Both the position numbers and the translations under genes were made by a program. DNA of 64,000 nt from Aromatoleum toluclasticum ATCC 700605 (lineage in GTDB: Bacteria > Pseudomonadota > Gammaproteobacteria > Burkholderiales > Rhodocyclaceae). Below, in pieces: positions 17,931 through 27,716 of the stretch (the stretch's first letter is position 1; each line of letters starts with the position of its first letter). The stretch is taken from the NCBI RefSeq assembly GCF_000378245.1, contig NZ_KB899491.1, forward strand, positions 124,001 to 188,000. The letters run 5' to 3'. Below the pieces are notes generated by a model. The model ran no database searches, was not told where the DNA came from, and worked only from the letters and a program-made list of their open reading frames with translations.

Positions 17931-18343
17931 TGCTGCAGCCGACCAGAAGGAAATATCGTAAGGAGCAGAAGGGCCGCAACACCGGCGTTGCTACGCGCGG
18001 TGCGAAGGTGAGCTTCGGCGAGTACGGTCTCAAGGCTATCAGTCGCGGTCGTCTCACTGCCCGTCAGATCGAGGCAGCGCGCCGTGCGATGACCCGTCAC
18101 ATCAAGCGTGGCGGTCGCATCTGGATCCGTGTGTTCCCGGACAAGCCGATTTCGAAGAAGCCTGCCGAAGTGCGTATGGGTAACGGCAAGGGTAACCCGG
18201 AGTATTGGGTCGCCGAGATCCAGCCTGGCAAGGTCCTTTACGAAATGGATGGTGTCGATGAAGCCCTGGCGCGCGAGGCGTTCCGCCTCGCTGCGGCGAA
18301 GCTGCCGTTCGAGACCGTGTTTGTTCACCGTCTGTTGGGGTAA
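17930..18343 (+). CDS. rplP: 50S ribosomal protein L16
   Basis: 137 residues starting [17 protein letters not shown]. Two adjacent ATGs exist (17,927 and 17,930) and the second gives the conserved start. L16 binds near the A-site tRNA elbow and 5S rRNA and is needed for late 50S assembly. The conserved [20 protein letters not shown] segment and [19 protein letters not shown] are intact, including the Arg in the position hydroxylated by YcfD-type enzymes in some bacteria. Overlaps rpsC; rpmC begins 2 nt after the stop. Confidence 0.97.
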   Translation: MLQPTRRKYRKEQKGRNTGVATRGAKVSFGEYGLKAISRGRLTARQIEAARRAMTRHIKRGGRIWIRVFPDKPISKKPAEVRMGNGKGNPEYWVAEIQPGKVLYEMDGVDEALAREAFRLAAAKLPFETVFVHRLLG

Positions 18344-18345
18344 TC

Positions 18346-18540
18346 ATGAAAGCGAGTGAACTCCGCGCGAAGAGCGTCGGTGAAGTGAATCAGGAATTGC
18401 TCGAGCTGCTGAAGGCGCAGTTCTCGCTGCGCATGCAGCTTGCTACGCAGCAGCTCAGCAACACGAGCCAACTCGGGAAGGTGCGTCGCGACATCGCGCG
18501 TGCGCGCACCGTTCTGCGTGAAAAGGCAGGGCAGAAATGA
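18346..18540 (+). CDS. rpmC: 50S ribosomal protein L29
   Basis: 64 residues ([20 protein letters not shown]), a two-helix coiled protein next to L23 at the tunnel exit. The conserved [19 protein letters not shown] and [12 protein letters not shown] segments identify it. Its last codons overlap the rpsQ start by 4 nt (ATGA), indicating translational coupling. Confidence 0.97.
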   Translation: MKASELRAKSVGEVNQELLELLKAQFSLRMQLATQQLSNTSQLGKVRRDIARARTVLREKAGQK

Positions 18541-18806
18541 GCGAACAAATCGAAAAGGTGCGTCGCGCCCTCGTCGGTCGTGTCGTCAGTGACAAGATGC
18601 AGAACACGGTCACCGTGTTGGTTGAGCGTCGCGTCAAGCACGAGTTGTACGGTAAGGTGATCACGCGCTCGGCGAAGTACCATGCGCATGTCGAGGGCGG
18701 CATCGCTGCCGCCGGTGACTTGGTCGAAATCGAGGAATGTCGTCCGATTTCAAAGACCAAGTCCTGGCGCGTCGCGAAGGTGCTCGAGAAAGCGCGCGTT
18801 ATCTAA
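18537..18806 (+). CDS. rpsQ: 30S ribosomal protein S17
   Basis: 89 residues starting [20 protein letters not shown]. This OB-fold protein binds the 5' domain of 16S rRNA and is a primary assembly protein. The [20 protein letters not shown] end is typical. It is the last gene of the S10 group. The 148-nt gap to rplN, much longer than other gaps here, contains a promoter and dyad at the position of the classical spc promoter. Confidence 0.97.
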   Translation: MSEQIEKVRRALVGRVVSDKMQNTVTVLVERRVKHELYGKVITRSAKYHAHVEGGIAAAGDLVEIEECRPISKTKSWRVAKVLEKARVI

Positions 18807-18830
18807 GCAGAGTACGGGCTACTGCTGTGG

Positions 18831-18864
18831 ACAGCTTGGCAGGTCACTGCCAAGCTGTTATAAT
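18831..18864 (+). promoter_or_regulatory. spc operon promoter with a 12-bp perfect dyad
   Basis: TTGGCA (18,836-18,841), a 17-nt spacer and TATAAT (18,859-18,864) match the sigma-70 consensus at 10 of 12 positions with ideal spacing. A perfect inverted repeat, ACAGCTTGGCAG (18,831-18,842) and CTGCCAAGCTGT (18,847-18,858), covers the -35 box and whole spacer with a 4-nt loop and ends at the -10 box. In read-through RNA from rpsQ the stem is followed by TATAATTTTCTTTCTTTG, so it could also act as a terminator. The position equals that of Pspc in E. coli. Confidence 0.75.
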
Positions 18865-18954
18865 TTTCTTTCTTTGCTTTTCGCTCTTCGGGGCTCCCTA
18901 CCCGTACGGGTTCCAAGACTGACCGCTGTAGCGGGGCAAGTTGGAGATAAATTC

Positions 18955-19323
18955 ATGATTCAAATGCAGTCCATTCTGGACGTCGCCGACAATACCGGCG
19001 CGCGTTCGGTGATGTGCATCAAGGTTCTTGGTGGGTCGAAGCGTCGCTATGCGAGCATTGGCGACATCATCAAGGTGACCGTGAAAGATGCTGCGCCGAG
19101 GGGTCGCGTCAAGAAAGGTGACATCTACAGTGCCGTTGTGGTGCGTACCGCGAAGGGCGTCCGTCGTCCGGATGGTTCGCTGGTGAGGTTTGATGGCAAT
19201 GCGGCCGTCCTGCTGAATAACAAGCTCGAGCCGATCGGCACGCGTATCTTCGGGCCGGTGACGCGCGAGCTGCGTACCGAGCGGTTCATGAAGATCGTCT
19301 CGCTGGCGCCTGAAGTGCTCTAA
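18955..19323 (+). CDS. rplN: 50S ribosomal protein L14
   Basis: 122 residues, the universal length, starting [20 protein letters not shown]. The open frame upstream of 18,955 crosses the promoter region and is not conserved. L14 forms intersubunit bridge B8 and, with L19, contacts 16S rRNA. It is the first gene of the spc group. GGAG (18,942-18,945) lies about 9 nt before the ATG. The adjoining rplX begins 12 nt after the stop. Confidence 0.98.
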   Translation: MIQMQSILDVADNTGARSVMCIKVLGGSKRRYASIGDIIKVTVKDAAPRGRVKKGDIYSAVVVRTAKGVRRPDGSLVRFDGNAAVLLNNKLEPIGTRIFGPVTRELRTERFMKIVSLAPEVL

Positions 19324-19335
19324 GGAGTTATCGAG

Positions 19336-19653
19336 ATGAACAAGATCCGCAAGGGTGATGAGGTTGTTGTCCTGACGGGCAAGGATCGCGGTCGTCGCGG
19401 TGTCGTGCTGCGTCGGGTCGATGAGGAGCGCCTGGTGGTCGAGGGTGTGAATCGCGCGAAGAAGCACGTGCGTCCGAATCCGCTCAAAGGGGAAGTGGGT
19501 GGCATCGTCGAGAAAGAGATGCCGCTGCACGTTTCGAACGTTGCGCTGTTCAATCCCGCCACCCAGAAGGGTGATCGCGTGGGTATTCGTGTGCTTGAGG
19601 ATGGTCGCAAGGCGCGATTCTTCAAGTCGAACGGCGAACTGGTGAACGCGTAA
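19336..19653 (+). CDS. rplX: 50S ribosomal protein L24
   Basis: 105 residues starting [20 protein letters not shown], the KOW motif near the N-terminus. L24 starts assembly of the 50S subunit by binding the 5' domain of 23S rRNA. The [20 protein letters not shown] and [18 protein letters not shown] blocks match bacterial L24. AAGGAG lies 7 nt before the ATG. Confidence 0.97.
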   Translation: MNKIRKGDEVVVLTGKDRGRRGVVLRRVDEERLVVEGVNRAKKHVRPNPLKGEVGGIVEKEMPLHVSNVALFNPATQKGDRVGIRVLEDGRKARFFKSNGELVNA

Positions 19654-19662
19654 GGAGTGGTG

Positions 19663-20202
19663 ATGGCGCGCTTGCAGCAGTACTACAAGGAAACGATTTC
19701 TCCCGATTTGCTGAAGCAGTTCGGGTACAAATCCGTGATGGAAGTACCTCGCATCACGAAGATTACGCTGAACATGGGTGTCGGCGAAGCGGTTGGCGAC
19801 AAGAAGATTCTCGAGCATGCGGTTGGTGACATGCAGAAGATCGCGGGTCAGAAGCCGGTGGTAACCAAGGCGCGCAAGTCGATCGCGGGTTTCAAGATTC
19901 GTGACGGTTATCCGATCGGCTGCATGGTGACCTTGCGTGGCGAGAAGATGTTCGAATTCCTGGATCGTCTGGTGACGATCGCCATGCCGCGTATCCGCGA
20001 CTTTCGTGGTATCGCCGGCAAGGGTTTCGACGGTCGCGGCAACTACAACCTGGGCGTCAAAGAGCAGATCATTTTCCCCGAGATCGAGTACGACAAGATC
20101 GATGCTCTGCGGGGTATGAACATCAGCATCACGACGACGGCCAAAACCGATCAGGAAGCTCGCGCTCTGCTCGCGGCGTTCAAGTTCCCGTTCAAGAATT
20201 GA
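19663..20202 (+). CDS. rplE: 50S ribosomal protein L5
   Basis: 179 residues from ATG 19,663 ([18 protein letters not shown]). Two GTG codons directly upstream are possible but less likely, since AAGGAG is correctly spaced for the ATG. L5 binds 5S rRNA and contacts the P-site tRNA loop. The conserved [20 protein letters not shown] and [20 protein letters not shown] segments are intact. Confidence 0.98.
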   Translation: MARLQQYYKETISPDLLKQFGYKSVMEVPRITKITLNMGVGEAVGDKKILEHAVGDMQKIAGQKPVVTKARKSIAGFKIRDGYPIGCMVTLRGEKMFEFLDRLVTIAMPRIRDFRGIAGKGFDGRGNYNLGVKEQIIFPEIEYDKIDALRGMNISITTTAKTDQEARALLAAFKFPFKN

Positions 20203-20209
20203 GGGTGTT

Positions 20210-20515
20210 ATGGCAAAACTGGCTCTGATCAATCGAGAAGAGAAGCGTCGCAAGCTGGTGGCGAAGTTCGCCGCAAAGCGTACCGCGCTGATCGCTCAGA
20301 TCAACGATTTCAAGTTGCCTGAAGAAGAGCGCATGGCTGCTCGTCTGAAGCTGCAGCAGCTTCCGCGCAATGCAAGCCCCGTTCGCGAGCGCAATCGCTG
20401 CGCCCTGACGGGTCGTCCGCGTGGCGTGTTCCGCAAGTTCGGGCTGTGCCGCAACAAACTGCGTGACCTCGCGTTCCGCGGTGAAGTGCCGGGCATGACC
20501 AAGGCGAGCTGGTAA
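20210..20515 (+). CDS. rpsN: 30S ribosomal protein S14 (zinc-free type)
   Basis: 101 residues starting [20 protein letters not shown]. The long form lacks the CxxC zinc ribbon of short S14 proteins, so it is the zinc-independent type. The conserved C-terminal block [20 protein letters not shown], ending MTKASW, is present. S14 is a late-binding protein of the 30S head. Short 7-nt gap after rplE. Confidence 0.97.
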   Translation: MAKLALINREEKRRKLVAKFAAKRTALIAQINDFKLPEEERMAARLKLQQLPRNASPVRERNRCALTGRPRGVFRKFGLCRNKLRDLAFRGEVPGMTKASW

Positions 20516-20527
20516 GGAGATTATCGA

Positions 20528-20923
20528 ATGAGTATGTCCGATCCGATCGCCGATATGCTGACCCGCATCCGCAATGGTCAGCAGGCTCAGAAGCAGAGCG
20601 TGTCGATGCCCAGCTCCAAGCTGAAGGTTGCGATTGCCAAGGTCCTGCAGGATGAAGGTTACATCGACGGTTACGCCGTGCGCGATGCCGAAGGCAAGGC
20701 TCAGCTGGATGTGGTGCTGAAGTACTACGCCGGCCGTCCTGTCATCGAGCGTATCGAGCGTGTCAGCCGCCCTGGTCTGCGTGTTTACAAGGGCAGTGAT
20801 GATCTGCCGCGTGTCTTGAATGGTCTCGGTGTTGCGATCGTGTCGACGCCGCGTGGCGTCATGACCGACCGTGCTGCACGTGCCGGACGCGTGGGTGGCG
20901 AAGTCATCTGTTACGTCGCTTAA
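20528..20923 (+). CDS. rpsH: 30S ribosomal protein S8
   Basis: 131 residues starting [18 protein letters not shown]. The second ATG (20,534) is also possible, but AAGGAG is 8 nt from the first. S8 is a primary 16S-binding protein and, in E. coli, the translational repressor of the spc operon acting near rplE. The C-terminal signature [20 protein letters not shown] is intact. Followed 9 nt later by rplF. Confidence 0.97.
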   Translation: MSMSDPIADMLTRIRNGQQAQKQSVSMPSSKLKVAIAKVLQDEGYIDGYAVRDAEGKAQLDVVLKYYAGRPVIERIERVSRPGLRVYKGSDDLPRVLNGLGVAIVSTPRGVMTDRAARAGRVGGEVICYVA

Positions 20924-20932
20924 GGGGGTCTC

Positions 20933-21466
20933 ATGTCTCGTGTAGCTAAGAATCCGGTGGCAATCCCCCAGGGCGTCGATGTCACCGTTGCGGCTGGCGA
21001 AGTCTCCGTGAAGGGGCCGCTGGGTACCGCAAGGCAGTACATCGGCAACTCCGTGTCCGTGCAGCGTGAAGGCGATGCGCTGGTGTTCGGGGCCGTTGCC
21101 GGCGCCGCCAACGGCCGTGCGATGTCGGGTACCGTGCGTGCGCTCGTGAATAACATGGTCACCGGGGTGACGAAGGGTTTCGAGCGCAAGCTGAACCTCG
21201 TCGGCGTCGGTTATCGTGCGCAGGCGCAGGGCGACAAGCTCAACCTGACGCTCGGTTTTTCGCATCCCGTCGTGCATCAGATGCCGGCGGGCGTGAAGGT
21301 GGAAACGCCAACGCAGACGGAAATCGTCATCAAAGGCATCGACAAGCAGCAAGTCGGTCAGGTCGCTGCCGAAGTGCGTGCATACCGCGCTCCCGAACCC
21401 TACAAGGGCAAGGGCGTCCGTTACTCGGACGAGGTGGTCGTGCTCAAGGAAACCAAGAAGAAGTAA
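20933..21466 (+). CDS. rplF: 50S ribosomal protein L6
   Basis: 177 residues starting [20 protein letters not shown]. The two L6 repeats are visible (about 10-80 and 85-165), with the C-terminal signature [20 protein letters not shown]6 lies near the sarcin-ricin loop and factor-binding site. GGGGG serves as a weak ribosome-binding site before the ATG. Confidence 0.98.
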   Translation: MSRVAKNPVAIPQGVDVTVAAGEVSVKGPLGTARQYIGNSVSVQREGDALVFGAVAGAANGRAMSGTVRALVNNMVTGVTKGFERKLNLVGVGYRAQAQGDKLNLTLGFSHPVVHQMPAGVKVETPTQTEIVIKGIDKQQVGQVAAEVRAYRAPEPYKGKGVRYSDEVVVLKETKKK

Positions 21467-21478
21467 GGGCGGTTCGAT

Positions 21479-21832
21479 ATGAACAAGAAAGTGGTTCGTC
21501 TGCGTCGCGCTCGTAAAACCCGAGCCAAAATCGCGGAACTGAAAACGGTTCGTCTGACTGTATTCCGTTCCAATTCCCACATCTACGCCCAGATCATCGA
21601 TGGTTCCGGTGCGCGCGTGCTTGCGGCTGCCTCCACGGTTGAGGCGGACGTGCGTTCGCAGCTGTCGCACGGCGGCAACAAGGCCGCTGCCGTGATCGTC
21701 GGCAAGCTGATCGCCGAGCGTGCGAAGGCCGCGGGTATCGAGTCTGTCGCGTTCGATCGCGCCGGCTTCCAGTATCACGGTCGCGTCCAGGCGCTGGCCG
21801 AGGCCGCCCGCGAAGGCGGTCTCAAGTTCTAA
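21479..21832 (+). CDS. rplR: 50S ribosomal protein L18
   Basis: 117 residues starting [20 protein letters not shown]. The arginine-rich N-terminus binds 5S rRNA, together with L5 and L25. The conserved [20 protein letters not shown] and [20 protein letters not shown] segments identify it. The gap to rpsE is 12 nt. Confidence 0.97.
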   Translation: MNKKVVRLRRARKTRAKIAELKTVRLTVFRSNSHIYAQIIDGSGARVLAAASTVEADVRSQLSHGGNKAAAVIVGKLIAERAKAAGIESVAFDRAGFQYHGRVQALAEAAREGGLKF

Positions 21833-21844
21833 GCGAGGAATCGT

Positions 21845-22369
21845 ATGGCTAAGCAACAAAGCAAGCGTCCGCAGGCTTCCGAGGAGCGTGACGACGGCCT
21901 GCGCGAAAAGATGGTCGCCATCAACCGCGTGACGAAGGTCGTGAAAGGTGGTCGTATCCTCGGTTTCGCGGCGCTGACGGTGGTTGGTGATGGAGACGGC
22001 GGGATCGGCATGGGCAAGGGCAAGTCCCGCGAAGTGCCGGTGGCCGTGCAGAAGGCCATGGATGAAGCTCGCCGCAAGATGGTGAAGGTTTCGCTGAAGA
22101 GCGGCACGCTGCAGCATTCCGTGATCGGCAAGCATGGCGCCTCGTCGGTTCTCATGCAGCCCGCGCCGAGCGGCACCGGCATCATTGCCGGCGGCCCGAT
22201 GCGTGCAGTGTTCGAAGTCATGGGTGTGACGGACGTGACCTGCAAGTGCATCGGTTCGTCGAATCCTTACAACGTCGTGCGTGCAACGCTGAACGGTCTT
22301 CTGGCGATCAATACGCCGGCGGAGATCGCCGCCAAGCGTGGCAAGAGCGTCGAAGAGATTCTGGGGTAA
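21845..22369 (+). CDS. rpsE: 30S ribosomal protein S5
   Basis: 174 residues starting [20 protein letters not shown]. The double-stranded RNA-binding fold includes [20 protein letters not shown] and the loop [20 protein letters not shown], where spectinomycin-resistance changes occur. The loop is unaltered. S5 contributes to mRNA unwinding and decoding accuracy. Followed after 3 nt by rpmD. Confidence 0.98.
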   Translation: MAKQQSKRPQASEERDDGLREKMVAINRVTKVVKGGRILGFAALTVVGDGDGGIGMGKGKSREVPVAVQKAMDEARRKMVKVSLKSGTLQHSVIGKHGASSVLMQPAPSGTGIIAGGPMRAVFEVMGVTDVTCKCIGSSNPYNVVRATLNGLLAINTPAEIAAKRGKSVEEILG

Positions 22370-22372
22370 GCC

Positions 22373-22555
22373 ATGGCCGAGAAAACGATCAAGGTTACGC
22401 TGGTCAAGAGCGTGATCGGTACGAAGCAGTCGCACCGTGCGACGGTGCGCGGGCTCGGTTTGCGTCGCCTGAACCATACCGTCGAGCTTCAGGACACGCC
22501 TGAAGTTCGCGGCATGGTGAACAAGGTGTCCTACCTGGTGAAGTGTGAGGGTTGA
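22373..22555 (+). CDS. rpmD: 50S ribosomal protein L30
   Basis: 60 residues starting [20 protein letters not shown]. Small ferredoxin-like fold protein of the 50S subunit. [20 protein letters not shown] and [16 protein letters not shown] are characteristic. It sits between rpsE (3 nt) and rplO (1-nt gap), as in all spc operons that have rpmD. Confidence 0.96.
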   Translation: MAEKTIKVTLVKSVIGTKQSHRATVRGLGLRRLNHTVELQDTPEVRGMVNKVSYLVKCEG

Positions 22556-22556
22556 G

Positions 22557-22994
22557 ATGCGTCTGAATACGATTAAACCTGCGGCTGGTTCGAAGTTCGC
22601 CGCCAAACGCGTCGGACGCGGCATTGGCAGCGGCCTGGGCAAGACCTGCGGCCGCGGCCACAAGGGTCAGAAGTCCCGCGCCGGCGGCTTTCACAAGGTC
22701 GGCTTCGAAGGCGGCCAGATGCCGCTGCAGCGCCGTCTGCCGAAGCGTGGCTTCGTCTCGCTGACGGGGTCGCGCAACGCCGAAGTTCGCCTGTCGGAGC
22801 TGGACAAGCTGCCTGTGGATGAGGTCGATCTGCTGGTGTTGAAGCAGGCCGGCGTCGTGGCGGCCGATGCGCTTTCCGCGAAGGTCGTGCTGTCCGGCAG
22901 CATCGGTCGCAAGGTGACTCTGCGCGGCGTTGGTGCGACCAAGGGTGCGCTTGCGGCAATTCAGGCGGCCGGCGGTTCGGTCGTCTCTGAGTAA
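22557..22994 (+). CDS. rplO: 50S ribosomal protein L15
   Basis: 145 residues from ATG 22,557 ([20 protein letters not shown]). The ATG at 22,545 lies inside rpmD and is rejected. The glycine-rich N-terminal region [20 protein letters not shown] threads through 23S rRNA. The central block [20 protein letters not shown] is conserved. L15 is a late assembly protein. Followed after 14 nt by secY. Confidence 0.97.
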   Translation: MRLNTIKPAAGSKFAAKRVGRGIGSGLGKTCGRGHKGQKSRAGGFHKVGFEGGQMPLQRRLPKRGFVSLTGSRNAEVRLSELDKLPVDEVDLLVLKQAGVVAADALSAKVVLSGSIGRKVTLRGVGATKGALAAIQAAGGSVVSE

Positions 22995-23008
22995 GCAGGA
23001 ACCCAGCT

Positions 23009-24334
23009 GTGGCCAATCCCGCTGCCACCTTGGGCACTCCCGGTCGTTTCGGCGATCTGAAGCGTCGACTCATGTTCCTGGTCGGCGCGCTGATCGTCTA
23101 TCGGATCGGTGCGCACATCCCGGTGCCCGGAATCGACCCCAGTCGGCTGGCTGAGCTGTTCCAGTCGCAATCGGGGGGAATTCTCGGCGTGTTCAACCTG
23201 TTCTCGGGCGGTGCGTTGTCGCGCTTCACCATCTTCGCGCTGGGGATCATGCCGTACATTTCGGCGTCGATCATCATGCAGCTGATGACCGTTGCGGTGC
23301 CGTCGCTCGAAGCCCTGAAGAAGGAGGGTGAGGCAGGTCGGCGCAAGATTACGCAGTACACTCGCGCCGGTACGCTGATTCTGGCACTGGCGCAGTCCCT
23401 CGGTATTGCGATTGCTCTCGAGGGGCAGGCGGGGCTGGTGCTGGACCCGGGTATCACCTTCCGTTTCGTGACGGTTGCGACGCTGGTGACGGGTACGATG
23501 TTCCTGATGTGGCTCGGTGAGCAAATTACGGAACGCGGGCTCGGCAATGGTATTTCGCTCATCATCTTCGCCGGTATTGCAGCGGGGTTGCCGGGTTCGA
23601 TTGCCGGGCTGTTCGAGCTCGTGCGTACCGGGGCGATGCATCCCTTCACGGCGCTGCTGATCTGCGTATTGGTGGCGCTTGTCACGGCGTTCGTGGTTTT
23701 CGTCGAGCGGGGGCAGCGCAAGATTCTCGTGAATTATGCAAAGCGTCAGGTCGGCAACAAGATCTACGGCGGGCAGAGTTCGCATCTTCCGCTCAAGCTC
23801 AACATGTCTGGCGTAATCCCGCCGATTTTTGCGTCGAGCATAATCCTGTTCCCCGCGACCTTGGGCCAGTGGTTCGGTTCGTCGGAGAGCATGGTCTGGC
23901 TGCGGGATCTTTCGGCGAAGCTTGCGCCGGGGCAGCCGGTTTATGTGATGCTTTATGCAGTGGCGATCGTGTTCTTCTGCTTCTTCTACACCGCGCTCGT
24001 GTTCAATGCACGGGAGACCGCGGACAACCTGAAGAAGAGCGGGGCATTCGTGCCGGGTATTCGACCGGGCGACCAGACGGCGCGCTATATCGACAAGATC
24101 CTGACGCGTTTGACGCTGGTAGGTGCTGCATATATCACGTTGGTGTGCCTGCTCCCCGAATTCCTGATCCTGAAGTGGAACGTTCCGTTCTACTTCGGCG
24201 GGACGTCGCTGCTGATCATCGTGGTGGTGACGATGGATTTCATGGCACAGGTTCAGGCTTACGTCATGTCGCACCAGTACGAGAGTCTGCTCAAGAAGGC
24301 GAACTTCAAGGGGGCGGGCCTTCCGATCCGGTAA
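23009..24334 (+). CDS. secY: Preprotein translocase subunit SecY
   Basis: 441 residues from a GTG start with GCAGGA upstream. Ten hydrophobic transmembrane segments can be followed from about residue 20 to 410. Segment 2 carries the [20 protein letters not shown] signature, and the cytoplasmic loop before TM7 carries the conserved [20 protein letters not shown] region. SecY forms the protein-conducting channel in the inner membrane, with SecE and SecG encoded elsewhere. It is cotranscribed with ribosomal genes, as is normal for spc operons. No plug or pore-ring abnormality is visible. Confidence 0.98.
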   Translation: MANPAATLGTPGRFGDLKRRLMFLVGALIVYRIGAHIPVPGIDPSRLAELFQSQSGGILGVFNLFSGGALSRFTIFALGIMPYISASIIMQLMTVAVPSLEALKKEGEAGRRKITQYTRAGTLILALAQSLGIAIALEGQAGLVLDPGITFRFVTVATLVTGTMFLMWLGEQITERGLGNGISLIIFAGIAAGLPGSIAGLFELVRTGAMHPFTALLICVLVALVTAFVVFVERGQRKILVNYAKRQVGNKIYGGQSSHLPLKLNMSGVIPPIFASSIILFPATLGQWFGSSESMVWLRDLSAKLAPGQPVYVMLYAVAIVFFCFFYTALVFNARETADNLKKSGAFVPGIRPGDQTARYIDKILTRLTLVGAAYITLVCLLPEFLILKWNVPFYFGGTSLLIIVVVTMDFMAQVQAYVMSHQYESLLKKANFKGAGLPIR

Positions 24335-24337
24335 GTT

Positions 24338-24556
24338 ATGGCGAAGGAAGACGTCATCGAGATGCAGGGCGAGGTTACCGAGAACCTCCCCAACGCAACG
24401 TTCCGCGTCCGACTAGAAAACGGACACATGGTCCTCGGGTATATCTCCGGGAAGATGCGTATGCACTACATCCGCATTCTTCCTGGTGACAAGGTCACCG
24501 TGCAGTTGACGCCCTACGACCTGACCAAGGCCCGGATCGTTTTCCGGACCAAGTAA
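24338..24556 (+). CDS. infA: Translation initiation factor IF-1
   Basis: 72 residues ([20 protein letters not shown]). The OB-fold protein binds the ribosomal A site during initiation. [20 protein letters not shown] and the [20 protein letters not shown] block are standard. It begins 3 nt after secY, at its usual spc-operon position. Many betaproteobacteria have a second infA elsewhere. Confidence 0.98.
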   Translation: MAKEDVIEMQGEVTENLPNATFRVRLENGHMVLGYISGKMRMHYIRILPGDKVTVQLTPYDLTKARIVFRTK

Positions 24557-24577
24557 TCAAGAAACAGGAGCAAGGAA

Positions 24578-24691
24578 ATGAGAGTTCAGGCTTCGGTTAA
24601 GCGGCTCTGCCGCAACTGCAAGATCGTTCGCCGCAAGGGTGTGGTCCGTGTGATCTGCGTGGATCCGCGGCACAAGCAGCGCCAGGGTTGA
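24578..24691 (+). CDS. rpmJ: 50S ribosomal protein L36 (zinc-ribbon type)
   Basis: 37 residues, starting [14 protein letters not shown] and ending RHKQRQG. The zinc ligands Cys11, Cys14, Cys27 and His32 are all present, so this is the zinc-binding form. AAGGA lies a few bases before the ATG. L36 is the smallest 50S protein and stabilises helices near the factor-binding region. It closes the spc group. Its stop codon lies within the -35 hexamer of the next promoter. Confidence 0.97.
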   Translation: MRVQASVKRLCRNCKIVRRKGVVRVICVDPRHKQRQG

Positions 24692-24716
24692 TCTTAGGGC
24701 GCTCAAGGATTAAAAT
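24688..24716 (+). promoter_or_regulatory. alpha operon promoter before rpsM
   Basis: TTGATC (24,688-24,693), a 17-nt spacer and TAAAAT (24,711-24,716) match the sigma-70 consensus closely and lie in a local AT-rich stretch, 29 nt before the rpsM ATG. The position is that of the classical alpha-operon promoter. The leader that S4 would bind for autoregulation is at most about 20 nt here, shorter than in E. coli. Confidence 0.65.
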
Positions 24717-24744
24717 TTAATGTTTAGCTTTTTGGGGTAATCGA

Positions 24745-25107
24745 ATGGCCCGTATTGCTGGGGTAAACATTCCCAATCACAAGCATGCCGAGATTGCGCT
24801 GACCGCCATCTATGGAATTGGCCGTTCGCGTGCTCAGAAAATCTGTGATTCCGCCAACGTCGCACGTTCCGTCAAGGTGAAGGATCTCACCGAGTCGGAC
24901 ATGGAGCGTCTGCGTGACGAGGTTGGTCGGTTTGTCGTCGAGGGCGATCTTCGCCGTGAAGTGACGATGAATATCAAGCGCCTGATGGACTTGGGTTGCT
25001 ATCGTGGTGTCCGTCACCGTCGCGGCCTTCCGCTGCGCGGTCAGAGGACCCGGACTAACGCCCGCACCCGCAAGGGACCGCGCAAGGCGATCGCCGGCAA
25101 GAAGTGA
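24745..25107 (+). CDS. rpsM: 30S ribosomal protein S13
   Basis: 120 residues starting [21 protein letters not shown]13 is a head protein that contacts P-site tRNA and bridges to L5. The helix-two-turn-helix motif with [17 protein letters not shown] and the tail [20 protein letters not shown] are intact. First gene of the alpha group, with its own promoter just upstream. Confidence 0.98.
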   Translation: MARIAGVNIPNHKHAEIALTAIYGIGRSRAQKICDSANVARSVKVKDLTESDMERLRDEVGRFVVEGDLRREVTMNIKRLMDLGCYRGVRHRRGLPLRGQRTRTNARTRKGPRKAIAGKK

Positions 25108-25119
25108 TAAGGACTGATA

Positions 25120-25509
25120 ATGGCTAAAACTGCTGCGAAGGTTCGCAAGAAAGTCAAAAAGAACGTTGCCGAAGGTATCGCGCACGTTCATGCGAGCTTC
25201 AATAACACCATCATTACGATTACCGATCGGCAGGGCAATGCCCTGTCGTGGGCAACGTCGGGCGGCGCGGGCTTCAAGGGTTCGCGCAAGAGCACGCCGT
25301 TTGCCGCACAGGTTGCCGCCGAAGCTGCCGGCAAGGCCGCGCAGGAATGCGGGGTCAAGAACCTGGAAGTGCGCATCAAGGGGCCCGGTCCGGGCCGCGA
25401 ATCCGCTGTTCGCGCCCTGAACGCGCTGGGTATGAAGATCTCCAGCATTACCGACATCACGCCGATTCCGCACAACGGCTGCCGTCCGCCGAAAAAGCGT
25501 CGTATCTGA
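25120..25509 (+). CDS. rpsK: 30S ribosomal protein S11
   Basis: 129 residues starting [21 protein letters not shown]11 lies on the platform at the mRNA exit, near the anti-Shine-Dalgarno sequence. The [20 protein letters not shown] and [20 protein letters not shown] blocks are universally conserved, including the Asn-Gly pair that is isomerised to isoaspartate in some bacteria. Gap of 12 nt after rpsM. Confidence 0.98.
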   Translation: MAKTAAKVRKKVKKNVAEGIAHVHASFNNTIITITDRQGNALSWATSGGAGFKGSRKSTPFAAQVAAEAAGKAAQECGVKNLEVRIKGPGPGRESAVRALNALGMKISSITDITPIPHNGCRPPKKRRI

Positions 25510-25523
25510 CAAGGAGTTGAAAC

Positions 25524-26153
25524 GTGGCTCGTAATCTGGATCCCAAGTGCCGTCAGTGCCGTCGCGAAGGCGAAAAGCTGTTCCTGAAGGCCGAGAAGTG
25601 CTTCACCGACAAGTGTGCTATCGAGCGTCGCTCGTATGCGCCTGGCCAGCATGGTCAGCGTTCCGGACAGCGTCTGTCCGGCTACGGTGTTCAGCTGCGT
25701 GAAAAGCAGAAGATCCGCCGTCTGTATGGTGTCCTCGAGGCGCAGTTCCGCAAGGTGTACGCGGAGGCGGATCGCCGTCGCGGCCAGACCGGCGAGAACC
25801 TGCTGCAGCTGCTCGAAGGTCGCCTGGATTCCGTCGTTTATCGTATGGGTTTCGGTGGCTCGCGCGCCGAAAGTCGTCAGCTGGTCCGTCACAACGGCAT
25901 TCTCGTGAATGGCAAGCGCGTTAACATCCCGTCGTACGTAGTGCGTCCGGGCGAGACGGTCGAGCTCACCGAAGGTGCGCGTGGCCAACTCCGCGTGAAG
26001 GCCGCACTCGAGGCCGCCGCTGCGCGTGGTTTTCCCGAGTGGCTGGAAGTCGATGCCAAGGCCGGCAAGGGCGTGTTCAAGGCGTATCCGCAGCGCTCGG
26101 AGCTGCCGCCGACGATCAACGAAGGTCTCGTCGTCGAACTGTACTCCCGCTAA
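25524..26153 (+). CDS. rpsD: 30S ribosomal protein S4 (zinc-finger type)
   Basis: 209 residues from a GTG start with AAGGAG upstream. The N-terminal CxxC...Cx4C site (Cys9, Cys12, Cys26, Cys31) marks the zinc-binding form. The S4 RNA-binding domain (about residues 99-160) contains [21 protein letters not shown]4 is a primary 16S rRNA-binding protein, an antitermination factor, and the autogenous regulator of the alpha operon in E. coli. The gap to rpoA is 39 nt. Confidence 0.98.
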   Translation: MARNLDPKCRQCRREGEKLFLKAEKCFTDKCAIERRSYAPGQHGQRSGQRLSGYGVQLREKQKIRRLYGVLEAQFRKVYAEADRRRGQTGENLLQLLEGRLDSVVYRMGFGGSRAESRQLVRHNGILVNGKRVNIPSYVVRPGETVELTEGARGQLRVKAALEAAAARGFPEWLEVDAKAGKGVFKAYPQRSELPPTINEGLVVELYSR

Positions 26154-26192
26154 CGGGCTCGCCTGAAGACTCAAAGATCCGAGGAACTGCTG

Positions 26193-27173
26193 ATGCAAAG
26201 CAATTCACTGCTGAAACCCCGCATCATCGACGTCCAATCCGTCTCGCCTGTTCAGGCGCGCGTGACGATGGAGCCGTTCGAGCGTGGTTTTGGTCACACC
26301 CTGGGGAATGCGCTGCGGCGCATCCTCCTTTCCTCGCTGCCGGGCTATGCGCCGACGGAAGTCTCGATTGAGGGCGTGCTGCACGAGTACTCGACCCTGG
26401 ACGGTGTGCGCGAGGATATCGTCGACCTGCTGCTGAACCTGAAAGGTGTTGTGCTGAAGCTGCACAACCGCGGTGAAGCGATGCTGCGCCTGTCGAAGTC
26501 CGGTGACGGTGTCGTCACCGCGCGCGACATCGAGGCCGGTCACGACGTCGAGATCATCAACCCGGATCACGTGATCGCGCATCTGGCACCGGGCGGCAAG
26601 CTCGATATGCAGATCAAGGTCGAGGAAGGCCGCGGTTACGTGCCGGGCAACGTGCGTCCGGCTGCCGGCGAGAGCAAGAGCATCGGTCACGTCGTGCTGG
26701 ACGCTTCGTTCAGCCCGGTGCGCCGGGTGAGCTATCTGGTCGAGAGCGCTCGTGTCGAGCAGCGTACCGACCTCGATCGTCTGGTGATCGATATCGAGAC
26801 CAATGGCGCGGTCGATCCCGAGGAGGCTATCCGTTACGCCGCGCGCGTGCTGATGGATCAGCTGTCGGTGTTCGCGGATCTGGAAGGTACGGCGCCGGTC
26901 GCGGAAGTGACTGCGGCGCAGGTGATCGATCCGGTGCTGCTGCGCCCGGTCGACGACCTCGAGCTGACCGTGCGGTCGGCCAACTGCCTGAAGGCCGAGA
27001 ACATCTACTACATCGGCGATCTGATCCAGCGTACGGAAACCGAGCTGTTGAAGACCCCGAACCTCGGCCGCAAGTCGCTGAACGAAATCAAGGAAGTGTT
27101 GGCCTCGCGTGGGCTTACGCTCGGCATGAAACTGGAAAACTGGCCGCCGGCCGGGCTCGAGAAGCTCGGTTGA
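26193..27173 (+). CDS. rpoA: DNA-directed RNA polymerase alpha subunit
   Basis: 326 residues starting [20 protein letters not shown]. The N-terminal dimerisation domain contains the conserved [20 protein letters not shown] segment. The C-terminal domain (about 245-315) holds [20 protein letters not shown] and [20 protein letters not shown], the surface that binds UP elements and activators. Position between rpsD and rplQ is standard. GAGGAACTGCTG before the ATG is a usable ribosome-binding site. Confidence 0.99.
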   Translation: MQSNSLLKPRIIDVQSVSPVQARVTMEPFERGFGHTLGNALRRILLSSLPGYAPTEVSIEGVLHEYSTLDGVREDIVDLLLNLKGVVLKLHNRGEAMLRLSKSGDGVVTARDIEAGHDVEIINPDHVIAHLAPGGKLDMQIKVEEGRGYVPGNVRPAAGESKSIGHVVLDASFSPVRRVSYLVESARVEQRTDLDRLVIDIETNGAVDPEEAIRYAARVLMDQLSVFADLEGTAPVAEVTAAQVIDPVLLRPVDDLELTVRSANCLKAENIYYIGDLIQRTETELLKTPNLGRKSLNEIKEVLASRGLTLGMKLENWPPAGLEKLG

Positions 27174-27200
27174 GTCGGCGCAGTTGAGTGAGGAATAGAA

Positions 27201-27605
27201 ATGCGTCACCGCAACGGTCTTCGCAAGCTTAACCGTACCAGCGCGCATCGCCAGGCGATGTTCCGCAATATGGCCAATTCGCTGCTGCGTCACGAAGTCA
27301 TCAAGACGACCCTGCCCAAGGCCAAGGAACTGCGCCGCGTGGTCGAGCCGCTGATCACCCTGGGCAAGAAGCCCAGCCTGTCGAATCGTCGCCTGGCGTT
27401 CAATCGCCTGCGCGACCGCGAGATGGTCGTCAAGCTGTTCGACGAGCTGGGTCCGCGCTTCGCTGCCCGTAACGGCGGCTACCTGCGCATCCTGAAGTTC
27501 GGCTTCCGCGACGGCGACAACGCGCCGATGGCGCTGGTCGAACTGGTGGATCGTGCTGCTGAGGGCGACGTCGCAGCCGAGGTGCAGGAAGCCGTGGCAG
27601 CGTAA
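27201..27605 (+). CDS. rplQ: 50S ribosomal protein L17
   Basis: 134 residues starting [20 protein letters not shown]. This is the normal last gene of the alpha operon. L17 sits near the tunnel exit. The conserved [20 protein letters not shown] and [20 protein letters not shown] segments are intact. The gene is followed by a strong intrinsic terminator that closes the superoperon. Confidence 0.98.
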   Translation: MRHRNGLRKLNRTSAHRQAMFRNMANSLLRHEVIKTTLPKAKELRRVVEPLITLGKKPSLSNRRLAFNRLRDREMVVKLFDELGPRFAARNGGYLRILKFGFRDGDNAPMALVELVDRAAEGDVAAEVQEAVAA

Positions 27606-27635
27606 CAAGTCGCTTCGCGACCGAAGTGTCATCGA

Positions 27636-27666
27636 AAATGGGCCGTTCTGCGGCCCATTTTTTTTT
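27636..27666 (+). terminator. Strong intrinsic terminator of the ribosomal superoperon
   Basis: AAATGGGCCG (27,636-27,645... inside GAAAATGGGCCG) pairs with CGGCCCATTT around TTCTG, followed by a run of nine T residues ending at 27,666. Ten GC-rich base pairs and a long T-run make this one of the clearest terminators in the window. Confidence 0.93.
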
Positions 27667-27716
27667 GTGCGGGCGACGCAGTGAAGTCGATCGATGCGTG
27701 ATACGGAGGTGGTGCT

